A DNA stretch of 5,800 nt from an uncultured Phascolarctobacterium sp. (GCA_937906915.1 CALCUU010000296.1:1-5800), one strand, 5' to 3'; positions 1 through 5,800 are shown, counted from the stretch's first letter. Notes: a model not told the origin generated them from the letters alone. Numbers and translations are program-made.

Positions 1-110
1 TACTCATCCAGAGCAAAAGTGTTGAGTTCACTAGCTTCAACTGCAGTTCCCATTGATACAGATCCTAAAATAAGCGCTGTCATCAACATAGCTTTAGTCA
101 TCTTTTTCAT
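1..110 (-). CDS. TonB-dependent outer-membrane receptor, N-terminal fragment (runs off left edge)
   Basis: Only the first 36 codons plus two bases are present, and the gene continues beyond position 1. The product opens with a Sec signal peptide: basic start MKKMTK, hydrophobic core at about residues 8-23, and a likely signal peptidase I site after VEA (residue 26). The predicted mature start, SELNTFALDE followed by a codon beginning TA (probably Tyr), resembles the DEYVVTATR-type TonB box that opens many TonB-dependent siderophore, haem or cobalamin receptors of Negativicutes. The start at 110-108 is supported by AGGAG eight bases upstream. The gene has its own control region, with a Fur-like palindrome, and is separated from the chelatase operon by a terminator. 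The substrate cannot be told from this fragment. The receptor assignment rests on a short stretch and could be wrong; that it is an exported protein is much safer. Confidence 0.7.
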   Translation of the reverse strand, partial: MKKMTKAMLMTALILGSVSMGTAVEASELNTFALDE

Positions 111-118
111 AACTTCAT

Positions 119-123
119 CTCCT
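119..123 (-). promoter_or_regulatory. Ribosome binding site of the TonB-dependent receptor gene
   Basis: AGGAG on the minus strand, eight bases before the ATG at 110-108. It fixes the start of the receptor fragment and favours the first Met over the in-frame Met codons at residues 4, 8 and 10. Confidence 0.8.
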
Positions 124-142
124 AAAATTATACTTAACCTTT

Positions 143-168
143 CACGCACCCAGTCTTACATGGTCGTG
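143..168 (-). other. Possible hairpin in the receptor 5' leader
   Basis: On the minus strand CACGACC (168-162) can pair with GGTGCGTG (150-143) as seven base pairs with one bulged G and an 11-base loop. It lies 19 bases upstream of the AGGAG. It matches no riboswitch that I recognise, and no cobalamin-riboswitch B12 box (GCCACTG) is nearby. It may be a chance or simple stabilising structure. Confidence 0.25.
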
Positions 169-218
169 CATTACTTACTTGAAATTCTAAACTATATAGC
201 GACTATACACGCAAGCAT

Positions 219-241
219 TTTTTGAGAATAGTTCTCAAAAA
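219..241. promoter_or_regulatory. Fur-type operator (perfect inverted repeat) upstream of the receptor gene
   Basis: The arms TTTTTGAGAA (219-228) and TTCTCAAAAA (232-241) are perfectly complementary around a three-base spacer. The core, TGAGAA-N3-TTCTCA, is close to the 15-bp Fur-family consensus (TGATAAT-N-ATTATCA in Bacillus, with TGAGAAT-type half sites in many bacteria). It lies about 110 bases upstream of the receptor start, just downstream of a candidate -10. Binding there would block initiation, as expected for iron-dependent repression. A Zur or PerR site is possible because these relatives use similar boxes. It is not a terminator for the receptor gene, since it precedes it and has a weak A/T stem. 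Confidence 0.7.
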
Positions 242-243
242 GA

Positions 244-273
244 TTTATCATTTATTTTAGTAATGAGTTTCAA
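244..273 (-). promoter_or_regulatory. Candidate sigma-70-type promoter for the receptor gene
   Basis: On the minus strand TTGAAA (273-268) matches the -35 consensus at five of six bases and is followed after 18 bases by GATAAA (249-244), a four-of-six -10. The predicted start near 237 falls inside the Fur-like palindrome, the usual layout for repression. Other pairings in this AT-rich stretch are possible, for example a TAGAAT -10 further downstream, so the exact promoter is uncertain. Confidence 0.4.
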
Positions 274-308
274 TAAATTAAAACAATGAAAATCTCAACA
301 CATATAAC

Positions 309-347
309 AAAACACCCCACCAACCATTTCGGTTGACGGGGTGTTTT
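309..347 (-). terminator. Rho-independent terminator of the chelatase operon
   Basis: A ten-pair outer stem joins AAAACACCCC (309-318) and GGGGTGTTTT (338-347). After a 2x2 internal loop, an inner stem pairs CAACC (321-325) with GGTTG (331-335) around a five-base loop. Read on the minus strand it starts five bases after the stop codon of the last operon gene and ends in TTTTGTTAT, so it fits as that operon's terminator. The symmetric A and T flanks could also stop transcription entering from the plus strand. It separates the operon from the downstream receptor promoter. Confidence 0.9.
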
Positions 348-352
348 CTGCT

Positions 353-2284
353 TTACTCTCCCAAGTTCCTAACGATTCTTAAAATCTGTTCCTTGGAAAG
401 CTGGCTCAAACTGTAGTAGCTTGCGCCCATAGCTTGGGCAACCTTTTTAGCTACGCCCAATTTTATGAAATCATTTTCCGTATCAATGACAACGGAAGTT
501 ATTTTTGCTTTACGAATTTTTTCTGCTATTTTGATAGCAGCAGTGACAGGATCGCCGCCGTCTTCCTCCACAGCGTTGGCTCTACCATCAGTTACCAGAA
601 CTAAGATAGGTTCCAGCTCGCTATCCTTTTTGTTGAGCCTTGCCAAGGTTAAAAGAGCAGTAGCCAAGCCATCAGCAAGAGGAGTCTTCCCGCCCGTAGG
701 CATTTCTGCTAAACATTTTTGGGCAAGGTCAACGCTTCTAGTAATTGGCAAGAGCACCTCTGCTTTTTGACGACGAAAGGCTAACATGCCAACTCGGTCA
801 CGTTTTTGATACGCATCTTGGAGCATATAAAAGATTGCCCCTTTTACGGCACGCATTCTTTCACGTGCACCCATGGAACCGCTGGCATCTACAGCAAAAA
901 GGAAAGTGTTACCAATGCGTTTTTCCCTTACCTTTTGGCGCAGGTCTTCTTTTTGAATGTTCAAGGCACAGCCATTAGCCTCTCGCATTTTTTGATAAGG
1001 CGCCGCCGCACGAATGGTAGCATCAAAAGCCAAGTCCTCTACCTTCGCTTTGGGAAGCTCTGCCCGCACATAGCGACCTTGCTTCAAATCAGTCTTGGTC
1101 GCGCTACGTTTACCACTACCTCTCCGCAAGGTAGTGTTCTTGCCCATATCAAGGACAAGCTTGGGAATTCTAAAGCTTCTGTCAATATCAGCAATCTGTT
1201 CTTCAGGAGCAAGCTGGTTGCTGTTTTGTTCTTGTTCCTGTTTTTCATCTTGCTCATTATTTTCATCACTGTCTTCGTTACTGCCGTCATCTTCATCATC
1301 AGGCAGTTGTGGAGGTGGAGGAAGTTCATCAGGTTGTTCAGGAGCATCGTCTTGCTCATCAGATTGTTGTTCTTGGTTTTCATCCTGCTCTTCATTTTCC
1401 TGTTGGTCTTGTTCCATTTCCTGAGCTTCCGGCGGAGTACGCATTCGATGAGCCAAAACATAAACAGCGGCTTCTTGCATATCCTTCGGTAAAATATAAG
1501 TGCGTTTTTCTAAAACAGCAATGGCACGAGCGGCTTCAAGCAGATAAATTTCTGCCCTATGTCCTGCGCAGAAGGCTTGTGCGCACATTTGCGCCGCTAG
1601 TTGCATCATAGCTTCAGTTACTTCTACCTGCTTCAATGTTTCACGTGAAACATTTACCAGTTCCCGTAACTCAGCAACGCTTTCGGCATACTGCTTTCTA
1701 AATTCCGCGATGTCTTTGCCATACGCCAAAGCACGTTTGATAATTTCTACTCTATTAGCAATCTCTGCTTCGCCTTGTACATCCACATACATTCCAAATC
1801 TATCAAGGATATGTCCCGGCAAAATTCCTTCTTCTGGATTCATAGTGCCAATGACAGTGTAGTTAACCTGGTGGGTGAAGCTGATACCGTCACGTTCCAC
1901 ATGGTTAAAGCCAGCAGTATTGGCATCAAGGACTGCAGTCAGGAGCTCTTGGCGAAGCAGGTTTGCTTCATCTATATAAAGTACATTGTCGTTAGCTTTT
2001 CCTAAAATACCTGGCAAGAAGCGACGTTCACCCTTACTAACAGCATATTCAATATCTATACTGCCAAAAAGCATATCTTCTGTAACGTTCAAGGGTAATT
2101 CTATAATCTTGCGCGGCGTGAGCAGTTCTTGGGCGGCACGGACCAAAGTTGTTTTTGCCGTACCCTTACGCCCGCCAATCAATAGCCCACCAGCATGAGG
2201 ATTAACCAACGCAATAAGAATTGCCCTTTTTACCTGCTCCAAACCAACTACAGCAGTAAAGGGATATATAGCGTGCAGTAACAT
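353..2284 (-). CDS. chlD: ChlD/BchD-type chelatase subunit D (AAA+ and VWA domains)
   Basis: This 643-residue protein is the middle-size partner of a class I metal chelatase, which with the ChlI-type ATPase drives metal handling by the CobN-type subunit in the cytoplasm. The N-terminal AAA+ domain (about 1-282) has Walker A GRKGTAKTT (38-46), Walker B VLYIDE (101-106), the TMNPEEG sensor region (147-153) and DRF (161-163). A very acidic, Gln- and Pro-rich linker spans about 284-364. The C-terminal VWA domain (about 458-640) has a complete MIDAS: DASGS (466-470), Thr534 and Asp566. Unlike many BchD proteins, whose ATPase motifs are degenerate, the Walker motifs look intact here. It lacks the Cys insert of its upstream paralogue. 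The start ATG has AAAGGAG eight bases upstream. Last gene of the operon. The symbol is a family label; whether cobalt, magnesium or iron is the metal is not shown by the sequence. Confidence 0.93.
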   Translation of the reverse strand: MLLHAIYPFTAVVGLEQVKRAILIALVNPHAGGLLIGGRKGTAKTTLVRAAQELLTPRKIIELPLNVTEDMLFGSIDIEYAVSKGERRFLPGILGKANDNVLYIDEANLLRQELLTAVLDANTAGFNHVERDGISFTHQVNYTVIGTMNPEEGILPGHILDRFGMYVDVQGEAEIANRVEIIKRALAYGKDIAEFRKQYAESVAELRELVNVSRETLKQVEVTEAMMQLAAQMCAQAFCAGHRAEIYLLEAARAIAVLEKRTYILPKDMQEAAVYVLAHRMRTPPEAQEMEQDQQENEEQDENQEQQSDEQDDAPEQPDELPPPPQLPDDEDDGSNEDSDENNEQDEKQEQEQNSNQLAPEEQIADIDRSFRIPKLVLDMGKNTTLRRGSGKRSATKTDLKQGRYVRAELPKAKVEDLAFDATIRAAAPYQKMREANGCALNIQKEDLRQKVREKRIGNTFLFAVDASGSMGARERMRAVKGAIFYMLQDAYQKRDRVGMLAFRRQKAEVLLPITRSVDLAQKCLAEMPTGGKTPLADGLATALLTLARLNKKDSELEPILVLVTDGRANAVEEDGGDPVTAAIKIAEKIRKAKITSVVIDTENDFIKLGVAKKVAQAMGASYYSLSQLSKEQILRIVRNLGE

Positions 2285-2292
2285 TCCGCATG

Positions 2293-2299
2293 CTCCTTT
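2293..2299 (-). promoter_or_regulatory. Ribosome binding site of the chlD-type gene
   Basis: AAAGGAG on the minus strand, with its first A shared with the TGA stop of the upstream gene (2301-2299), lies eight bases before the ATG at 2284. An ATG at 2291-2289 is too close to the site and in another frame. The arrangement suggests translational coupling. Confidence 0.8.
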
Positions 2300-3330
2300 C
2301 AGGCTTCCTGTCCCAAGAAAGCTTCAACTTTATTCCAATCTAATTGTCCTTCTTCAAAAGGACGACGACGCATACGATGAGGCAGTACAAGTTTTGCCGC
2401 AGCTTTTACGTCAGCAAGCTCTACTTCGTTATGTTCATTGAAAGCAGCCAAGGTCAAAGCAGTTTTAATTACGGTAATATCTGCGCGGTGCCCGTCAACC
2501 CCCAACTCTACTGCTAATTTAGCAACGGTTTCCAAAAGTTCATCACTAATGGTAACTTTGGGCAATGCTTCACGAGCTTGCATAATTTTTACAGCAAGAG
2601 CTTGTTGTTCCTCTTGATAGCCTGCAATGAAATCATCTGCGTTATCTTCATAAGCCAAACGACGTTTAATAACCTCAACACGTTGGCTAGGGTCGTGTTC
2701 ACCTGTAACAACTACGGAAAGTCCAAAACGGTCAAGTAATTGGGGACGGATATCTCCTTCTTCCGGATTCATTGTTCCAACCAAAACGAAACGCGCCGGG
2801 TGAGAATAAGAAACACCTTCACGTTCAACAGTGTTAATGCCCATTGCAGCAGCATCTAACAAAACGTCTACAACGTGGTCGTCCAAAAGATTGATTTCGT
2901 CAACATATAAAATGTTGCGATTGGCTTGCGCCAGAATGCCTGCTTCAAATTTCTTTTCACCATGTTTGATGGCGTGTTCAATATCCAAAGTGCCTACCAC
3001 TCTATCTTCAGTAGCGCTAACAGGCAGTTCCACCACACGCATTTTAATGTCTTCAATGTGACAAACTGCATTAGATGCATAATTCTTTGCACAGTCATCG
3101 CAAAACAGATTAGCATTATGAGGATCACAATTAAATCTGCAACCATGGACAGCTTGCATTGCTGGGAGCAGTTCTGCCAAGGCACGCACTGCTGTTGATT
3201 TTGCTGTTCCTTTTTCACCTTTAATCAACACCCCTCCCAATGCAGGATTTATTACATTTAAGATTAATGCCATTTTCATATCCTCTTGCCCAACAATGGC
3301 AGTAAAAGGATATACTGCTGTTCTTTTCAT
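2299..3330 (-). CDS. chlI: ChlI/BchI-type AAA+ chelatase subunit I with Cys-rich insert
   Basis: This 343-residue protein is close to the usual ChlI/BchI size. It is the small AAA+ subunit of a class I chelatase; it forms rings with the D subunit and couples ATP hydrolysis to metal insertion by the large subunit. Motifs seen: PFTAIVGQ at the N terminus, Walker A GEKGTAKST (38-46), Walker B ILYVDE (140-145), the TMNPEEG sensor region (186-192) and DRF (200-202). Between Walker A and the conserved VELPVSATEDRVVG stretch (99-112) is an insert with Cys64, Cys68, Cys77, Cys80 and Cys90, which could bind zinc or an Fe-S cluster. Similar inserts are known in ChlI-like proteins of CobN gene clusters. 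The ATG at 3330 is preferred over an upstream in-frame ATG at 3378 because GGAGAGAGG precedes it and the family motif follows at once. It starts two bases after the radical SAM stop. Confidence 0.94.
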   Translation of the reverse strand: MKRTAVYPFTAIVGQEDMKMALILNVINPALGGVLIKGEKGTAKSTAVRALAELLPAMQAVHGCRFNCDPHNANLFCDDCAKNYASNAVCHIEDIKMRVVELPVSATEDRVVGTLDIEHAIKHGEKKFEAGILAQANRNILYVDEINLLDDHVVDVLLDAAAMGINTVEREGVSYSHPARFVLVGTMNPEEGDIRPQLLDRFGLSVVVTGEHDPSQRVEVIKRRLAYEDNADDFIAGYQEEQQALAVKIMQAREALPKVTISDELLETVAKLAVELGVDGHRADITVIKTALTLAAFNEHNEVELADVKAAAKLVLPHRMRRRPFEEGQLDWNKVEAFLGQEA

Positions 3331-3332
3331 AT

Positions 3333-4379
3333 CTACCTCTCTCCAATTCTCTTTATAGATATGCGCTTCATTGCGCACTCACTTTTGTAGGCAACCTTCT
3401 CTCCACTTCCGTACCAACGAGCAAAGCAGCCGCCTCCACATAATTTAAAATCTGCACATTCCCTGCAAAAGGACATACTCTGAAAAATTTTGTTACTTAC
3501 CTTTTCTACAAGTGCATTGTCTAAGCCGTCCTGCACATTGCCAAGATAAAAATCTTCGTTACCAATCAAGGAAGAACACGCATAAATTTTACCACTGGCA
3601 TCTACAAAGGCGGCTTCTCCGTTCATAGCGTAACAATGTCCAAACTGGCGACAGCTTTCCGTACACAGAAGCTTTGCTCTTTCTGCTTGGGAGATACTAA
3701 TTTTATAACCTGCCAATTGACTTAACTGCTCTACTCTTGCATAAACTTCTTCCATACTTTTTAACATTTGTGCTTCCGTAGGTGGTACTAGTCCGCTACC
3801 ACGCCCTTGCCCTCGCAATAAATCGAAGCCAATCTTACGCACGTTGCCCAAAAAATATGCCATATCCACAATTCCTGAAAGTTCATCAACATTATCTGCA
3901 GTTACTACACAAGTAAGACCACAGGCAATGTTGTTACGCCTCAAAACCTCCAAGCCGTGTAAGATTAAATTGGTTGCCCCTTTTCCGTCCTTGGTCAAGC
4001 GCAATTTATCATTCACGTTAGGTTTGCCATCAAGACTTATCCCAATGGCAACCTTGTTTTTAAAAAGATACTGAGCAATTTGGTCAGTCAAGAGCGAACC
4101 GTTAGTCTGAATTTGCAAAACGGCAGGCAGCTTATTTTTCTGAACGTAGCTCACCGCCGCATGTAAGACTTTAAAATTTAGTAGAGGTTCACCACCACTA
4201 AACTGAATGATAAACTTTTCATTGGCAGGTAAACTGCTCACTGCCAAATCAATGGCAGCAAGAGCAGTTTCTACGTTCATTATATTTTTATCGTGCTCTG
4301 CAGCGTAACAGTAGCGACAAGCAAAATTACATTGCCCTGTTAAACTTAGCACCAAGTTTTTTATTTTAGGAGTTTGCAT
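3333..4379 (-). CDS. Radical SAM/SPASM domain enzyme of unknown substrate
   Basis: A 348-residue cytoplasmic radical SAM enzyme. The N-terminal core has the cluster motif CNFACRYC (Cys17, Cys21, Cys24), the SAM-binding GGEP (62-65) and a typical partial TIM-barrel layout. The C terminus is a SPASM domain: Cys249 to Gly263 to Cys268 fits CX9-15GX4C, Cys305-X2-Cys308-X5-Cys314-X3-Cys318 fits exactly, and Cys335 closes the set. With Cys243 this could hold two auxiliary [4Fe-4S] clusters, as in anSME sulfatase maturases. SPASM enzymes modify peptides or proteins, but AhbC, AhbD and NirJ act on tetrapyrroles, which suits the neighbours. No precursor peptide is visible close by. The ATG at 4379 is chosen because GAGGAA lies seven bases upstream and the core starts at once; an in-frame ATG at 4466 would add 29 residues inside cobN. 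It overlaps cobN by 14 bases and abuts chlI, so the three are probably co-translated. Confidence 0.9.
   Translation of the reverse strand: MQTPKIKNLVLSLTGQCNFACRYCYAAEHDKNIMNVETALAAIDLAVSSLPANEKFIIQFSGGEPLLNFKVLHAAVSYVQKNKLPAVLQIQTNGSLLTDQIAQYLFKNKVAIGISLDGKPNVNDKLRLTKDGKGATNLILHGLEVLRRNNIACGLTCVVTADNVDELSGIVDMAYFLGNVRKIGFDLLRGQGRGSGLVPPTEAQMLKSMEEVYARVEQLSQLAGYKISISQAERAKLLCTESCRQFGHCYAMNGEAAFVDASGKIYACSSLIGNEDFYLGNVQDGLDNALVEKVSNKIFQSMSFCRECADFKLCGGGCFARWYGSGEKVAYKSECAMKRISIKRIGER
3336..3344 (-). promoter_or_regulatory. Ribosome binding site of the chlI-type gene, inside the radical SAM gene end
   Basis: GGAGAGAGG on the minus strand is formed by the last three codons (Gly-Glu-Arg) of the radical SAM gene. 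It is followed by the TAG stop (3335-3333) and, two bases later, the ATG at 3330. Ribosomes finishing the first gene are well placed to restart on the second. Confidence 0.8.
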
Positions 4380-5800
4380 CACTGCGTTCCTCAATATCGC
4401 CCTCGATTGAAAGGTATAATTTTTGCAGCTCGCTCTTAGTTTCAGGCTTCGCATTCCACAAACCACGTTTTTCTGCTTCCAGAAGAACCTCTGCCATACG
4501 TTGCAATGCCCAAGGATTTACATCACGTAGCCATTCTTGAACCTTGGGGTCGAAGGTATATTTTTCTGCGTACTTTTCGTACATCCAATCTTCCATAACA
4601 GCGCTGGTCGCATCCCATTGATAGCTGTGAGCAATCATATTCGCTAAATCTGCTGCGCCTTTATAGCCATGCTTCATCATACCTTCAATATATTTAGGAT
4701 TAATGGACTCACTACGGAAGATACGTTTAGCTTGTTCCTGCACGCTAAACATTTTAATTTTGCTTCTGTCCGTACTATCACCACAATAGGAACGTGGTGC
4801 GTAACCTTTGATGCTACGAACGGCAGCAATCATGCCACCGTGATAAGCGTTGTAGTCATCACTGGAAAGCATATTAGTTTCGTGATTATCTTCGTTTTTA
4901 ATGGTAATGTCTAAGCTGCCCATACGTTTGCGGAATTGTTGGGGCAAAAATTTACCTTTAACCTTGCCTCCGTAGGCATGACCACCCCAACGTACATAAA
5001 CTTCTGCAATATCGTCAATGGTTTCCCAATTCTTAGCTTCCAGTAATGCCGCAACACCTGCGCCGTAAACGCCTTGCTCGTCGCCAAAAATTCTAAAGGC
5101 AGCTTGTCGCCAAGCATCTTCCTTGCTCATACCTTCTGCTTCCAGTTCTGCACTATCTGCCAGCAAATGCTTACGGACATAGTTCAGTTCCACATCTTCG
5201 TCCAAACCACCAACAAGCAGAGTTGCTTGGTCAAGCAATTCCATAATGGTTGGCATGGTATCACGGAACAAGCCACTTATCCTTGCAGTAACGTCAATAC
5301 GGGGACGGCGCAGTTCTGTCAAAGGAATAGGTTCCAAGCCGTTAATACGCATACTGCCTGCTTGGTAAATTGGGCGCACGCCCATCAGATAAAGGAATTC
5401 TGCCACGCATTGACCGTGACTGCGCATATTGGCACCACTCCACAAAACGATACCGATGTTTTCAGGATAGTGACCTTCCTCCGCAATAAAGCGTTCAATA
5501 ACTTGGTCACCCAAGGTTTTACCAATTTCCCACGCCGCAGGAGTTGGCAAAGTGCGCGGGTCAACGCCATAGAAGTTGCGACCTGTAGGCAGTAAATCTG
5601 CACAACCACTAGTCGGTGCACCGGACGGACCAGGTTCTACATACTGACCTTCAAAACCACGGAGCATATTGTCTTGTTCTTGAGTAGTAAGCTGCAAATT
5701 AGGATAGATTGTTTCACAAATATAAGTGCAAACTTTTTCCAGCTGTTCTTTAAATTCTGCACTGCCTTCCTGTACCCAAGCCAACGCCAAAACTTTCTGC
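4366..5800 (-). CDS. cobN: CobN-family metal-chelatase large subunit, C-terminal part (5' end off right edge)
   Basis: The last 477 residues are present; CobN proteins are usually about 1200 or more residues, so most of the gene lies to the right. Family hallmarks: YVEPGPSGAPTSG, LLPTGRNFYGVDPR and LPTPAAW (within 5521-5655), then NIGIVLWSGANMRSHG and RRPRIDVTARISGLFRD (within 5251-5460). Later come VRWGGHAYGG and the C-terminal VNPWALQRMAEVLLEAEKRG, followed by a natural end. The subunit binds the tetrapyrrole and the metal and contains the active site. Standard CobN inserts cobalt into hydrogenobyrinate diamide with CobS and CobT; here the partners are ChlI and ChlD types, as known for CobN clusters in many anaerobes. 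Related CobN-like HmuS of Bacteroidetes is tied to haem use, so the substrate is open. The TTG at 5790 is an internal codon, since the frame continues upstream. No frameshift is seen. Confidence 0.95.
   Translation of the reverse strand, partial: QKVLALAWVQEGSAEFKEQLEKVCTYICETIYPNLQLTTQEQDNMLRGFEGQYVEPGPSGAPTSGCADLLPTGRNFYGVDPRTLPTPAAWEIGKTLGDQVIERFIAEEGHYPENIGIVLWSGANMRSHGQCVAEFLYLMGVRPIYQAGSMRINGLEPIPLTELRRPRIDVTARISGLFRDTMPTIMELLDQATLLVGGLDEDVELNYVRKHLLADSAELEAEGMSKEDAWRQAAFRIFGDEQGVYGAGVAALLEAKNWETIDDIAEVYVRWGGHAYGGKVKGKFLPQQFRKRMGSLDITIKNEDNHETNMLSSDDYNAYHGGMIAAVRSIKGYAPRSYCGDSTDRSKIKMFSVQEQAKRIFRSESINPKYIEGMMKHGYKGAADLANMIAHSYQWDATSAVMEDWMYEKYAEKYTFDPKVQEWLRDVNPWALQRMAEVLLEAEKRGLWNAKPETKSELQKLYLSIEGDIEERSDANS
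4387..4392 (-). promoter_or_regulatory. Ribosome binding site of the radical SAM gene, inside cobN
   Basis: GAGGAA on the minus strand lies within the last codons of cobN, seven bases before the ATG at 4379. It decides the start of the radical SAM gene against the upstream in-frame ATG at 4466. Confidence 0.75.

Noticed and set aside
19..225. A 68-codon open frame on the plus strand at the left edge
   Set aside because: It overlaps the receptor signal peptide and the Fur-like site on the opposite strand, and has no ribosome binding site. The minus-strand reading has clear start signals.
111..352. Cobalamin riboswitch in the intergenic region
   Set aside because: No B12-box (GCCACTG) or the expected roughly 200-base folded leader is seen on either strand. 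A riboswitch upstream of cobN, outside the window, remains possible.
806..1492. A 228-codon open frame on the plus strand opposite the chlD-type gene
   Set aside because: It is the antisense of the acidic linker and VWA region; its Phe/Leu/Ile-rich stretch is just the complement of Glu/Gln/Asp codons. No ribosome site or family motif supports it.
3331..3378. N-terminal extension of the ChlI-type protein to the upstream ATG at 3378
   Set aside because: It would overlap the radical SAM end, while GGAGAGAGG is properly placed for the ATG at 3330, where the family sequence begins.
4380..4466. N-terminal extension of the radical SAM protein to the upstream ATG at 4466
   Set aside because: The extra 29 residues are the cobN 3' end in another frame; a good ribosome site precedes the ATG at 4379 instead.
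5074..5595. A 173-codon open frame on the plus strand opposite cobN
   Set aside because: It lies fully antisense to the well-conserved CobN core and shows no recognisable domain or start signal.
353..5800. Bacteriochlorophyll or chlorophyll magnesium chelatase
   Set aside because: The large subunit has CobN rather than ChlH/BchH hallmarks, no photosynthesis gene is present, and the likely host is a non-photosynthetic anaerobe.
1..5800. CRISPR array, transposase, tRNA or rRNA genes
   Set aside because: No regularly spaced direct repeats, insertion-sequence genes or ends, or RNA-gene-like sequences were noticed when reading both strands.

Overview
This window looks like part of a chromosome from a diderm Firmicute (Negativicutes, in the Veillonella/Dialister/Phascolarctobacterium sphere). 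That is an inference: the genes have strong AGGAG-type ribosome binding sites and a Firmicutes-like base composition, yet the left edge encodes the start of an outer-membrane TonB-dependent receptor with a signal peptide and a TonB-box-like start of the mature protein. All genes lie on the minus strand, so transcription runs from the right edge to the left.

Right to left, positions 5800-353 hold one tightly packed operon. It contains the C-terminal 477 residues of a CobN-family metal-chelatase large subunit (5' end outside the window), a radical SAM/SPASM enzyme overlapping it by 14 bases, a ChlI/BchI-type AAA+ ATPase starting 2 bases after the radical SAM stop, and a ChlD/BchD-type AAA+/VWA protein starting 14 bases later. 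A rho-independent hairpin (309-347) closes the operon just after the last stop codon.

Positions 111-308 are an AT-rich intergenic region. It holds a perfect 10-bp-arm inverted repeat resembling a Fur box, a candidate promoter, a possible leader hairpin and a strong ribosome binding site. These serve the TonB-dependent receptor gene that runs off the left edge (110-1).

CobN, ChlI and ChlD together form a class I (ATP-dependent, three-subunit) chelatase, which normally inserts cobalt or magnesium into a tetrapyrrole. The unusual parts are the radical SAM/SPASM enzyme translationally coupled between the large and small subunits, and the Fur-like operator on the adjacent receptor gene. Cobaltochelatase for cobalamin synthesis is the default reading. 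A tetrapyrrole- or haem-linked iron acquisition system, for example a chelatase working in the metal-removal direction, is an alternative worth testing. No cobalamin riboswitch is visible in the window, but the region upstream of cobN is not included.
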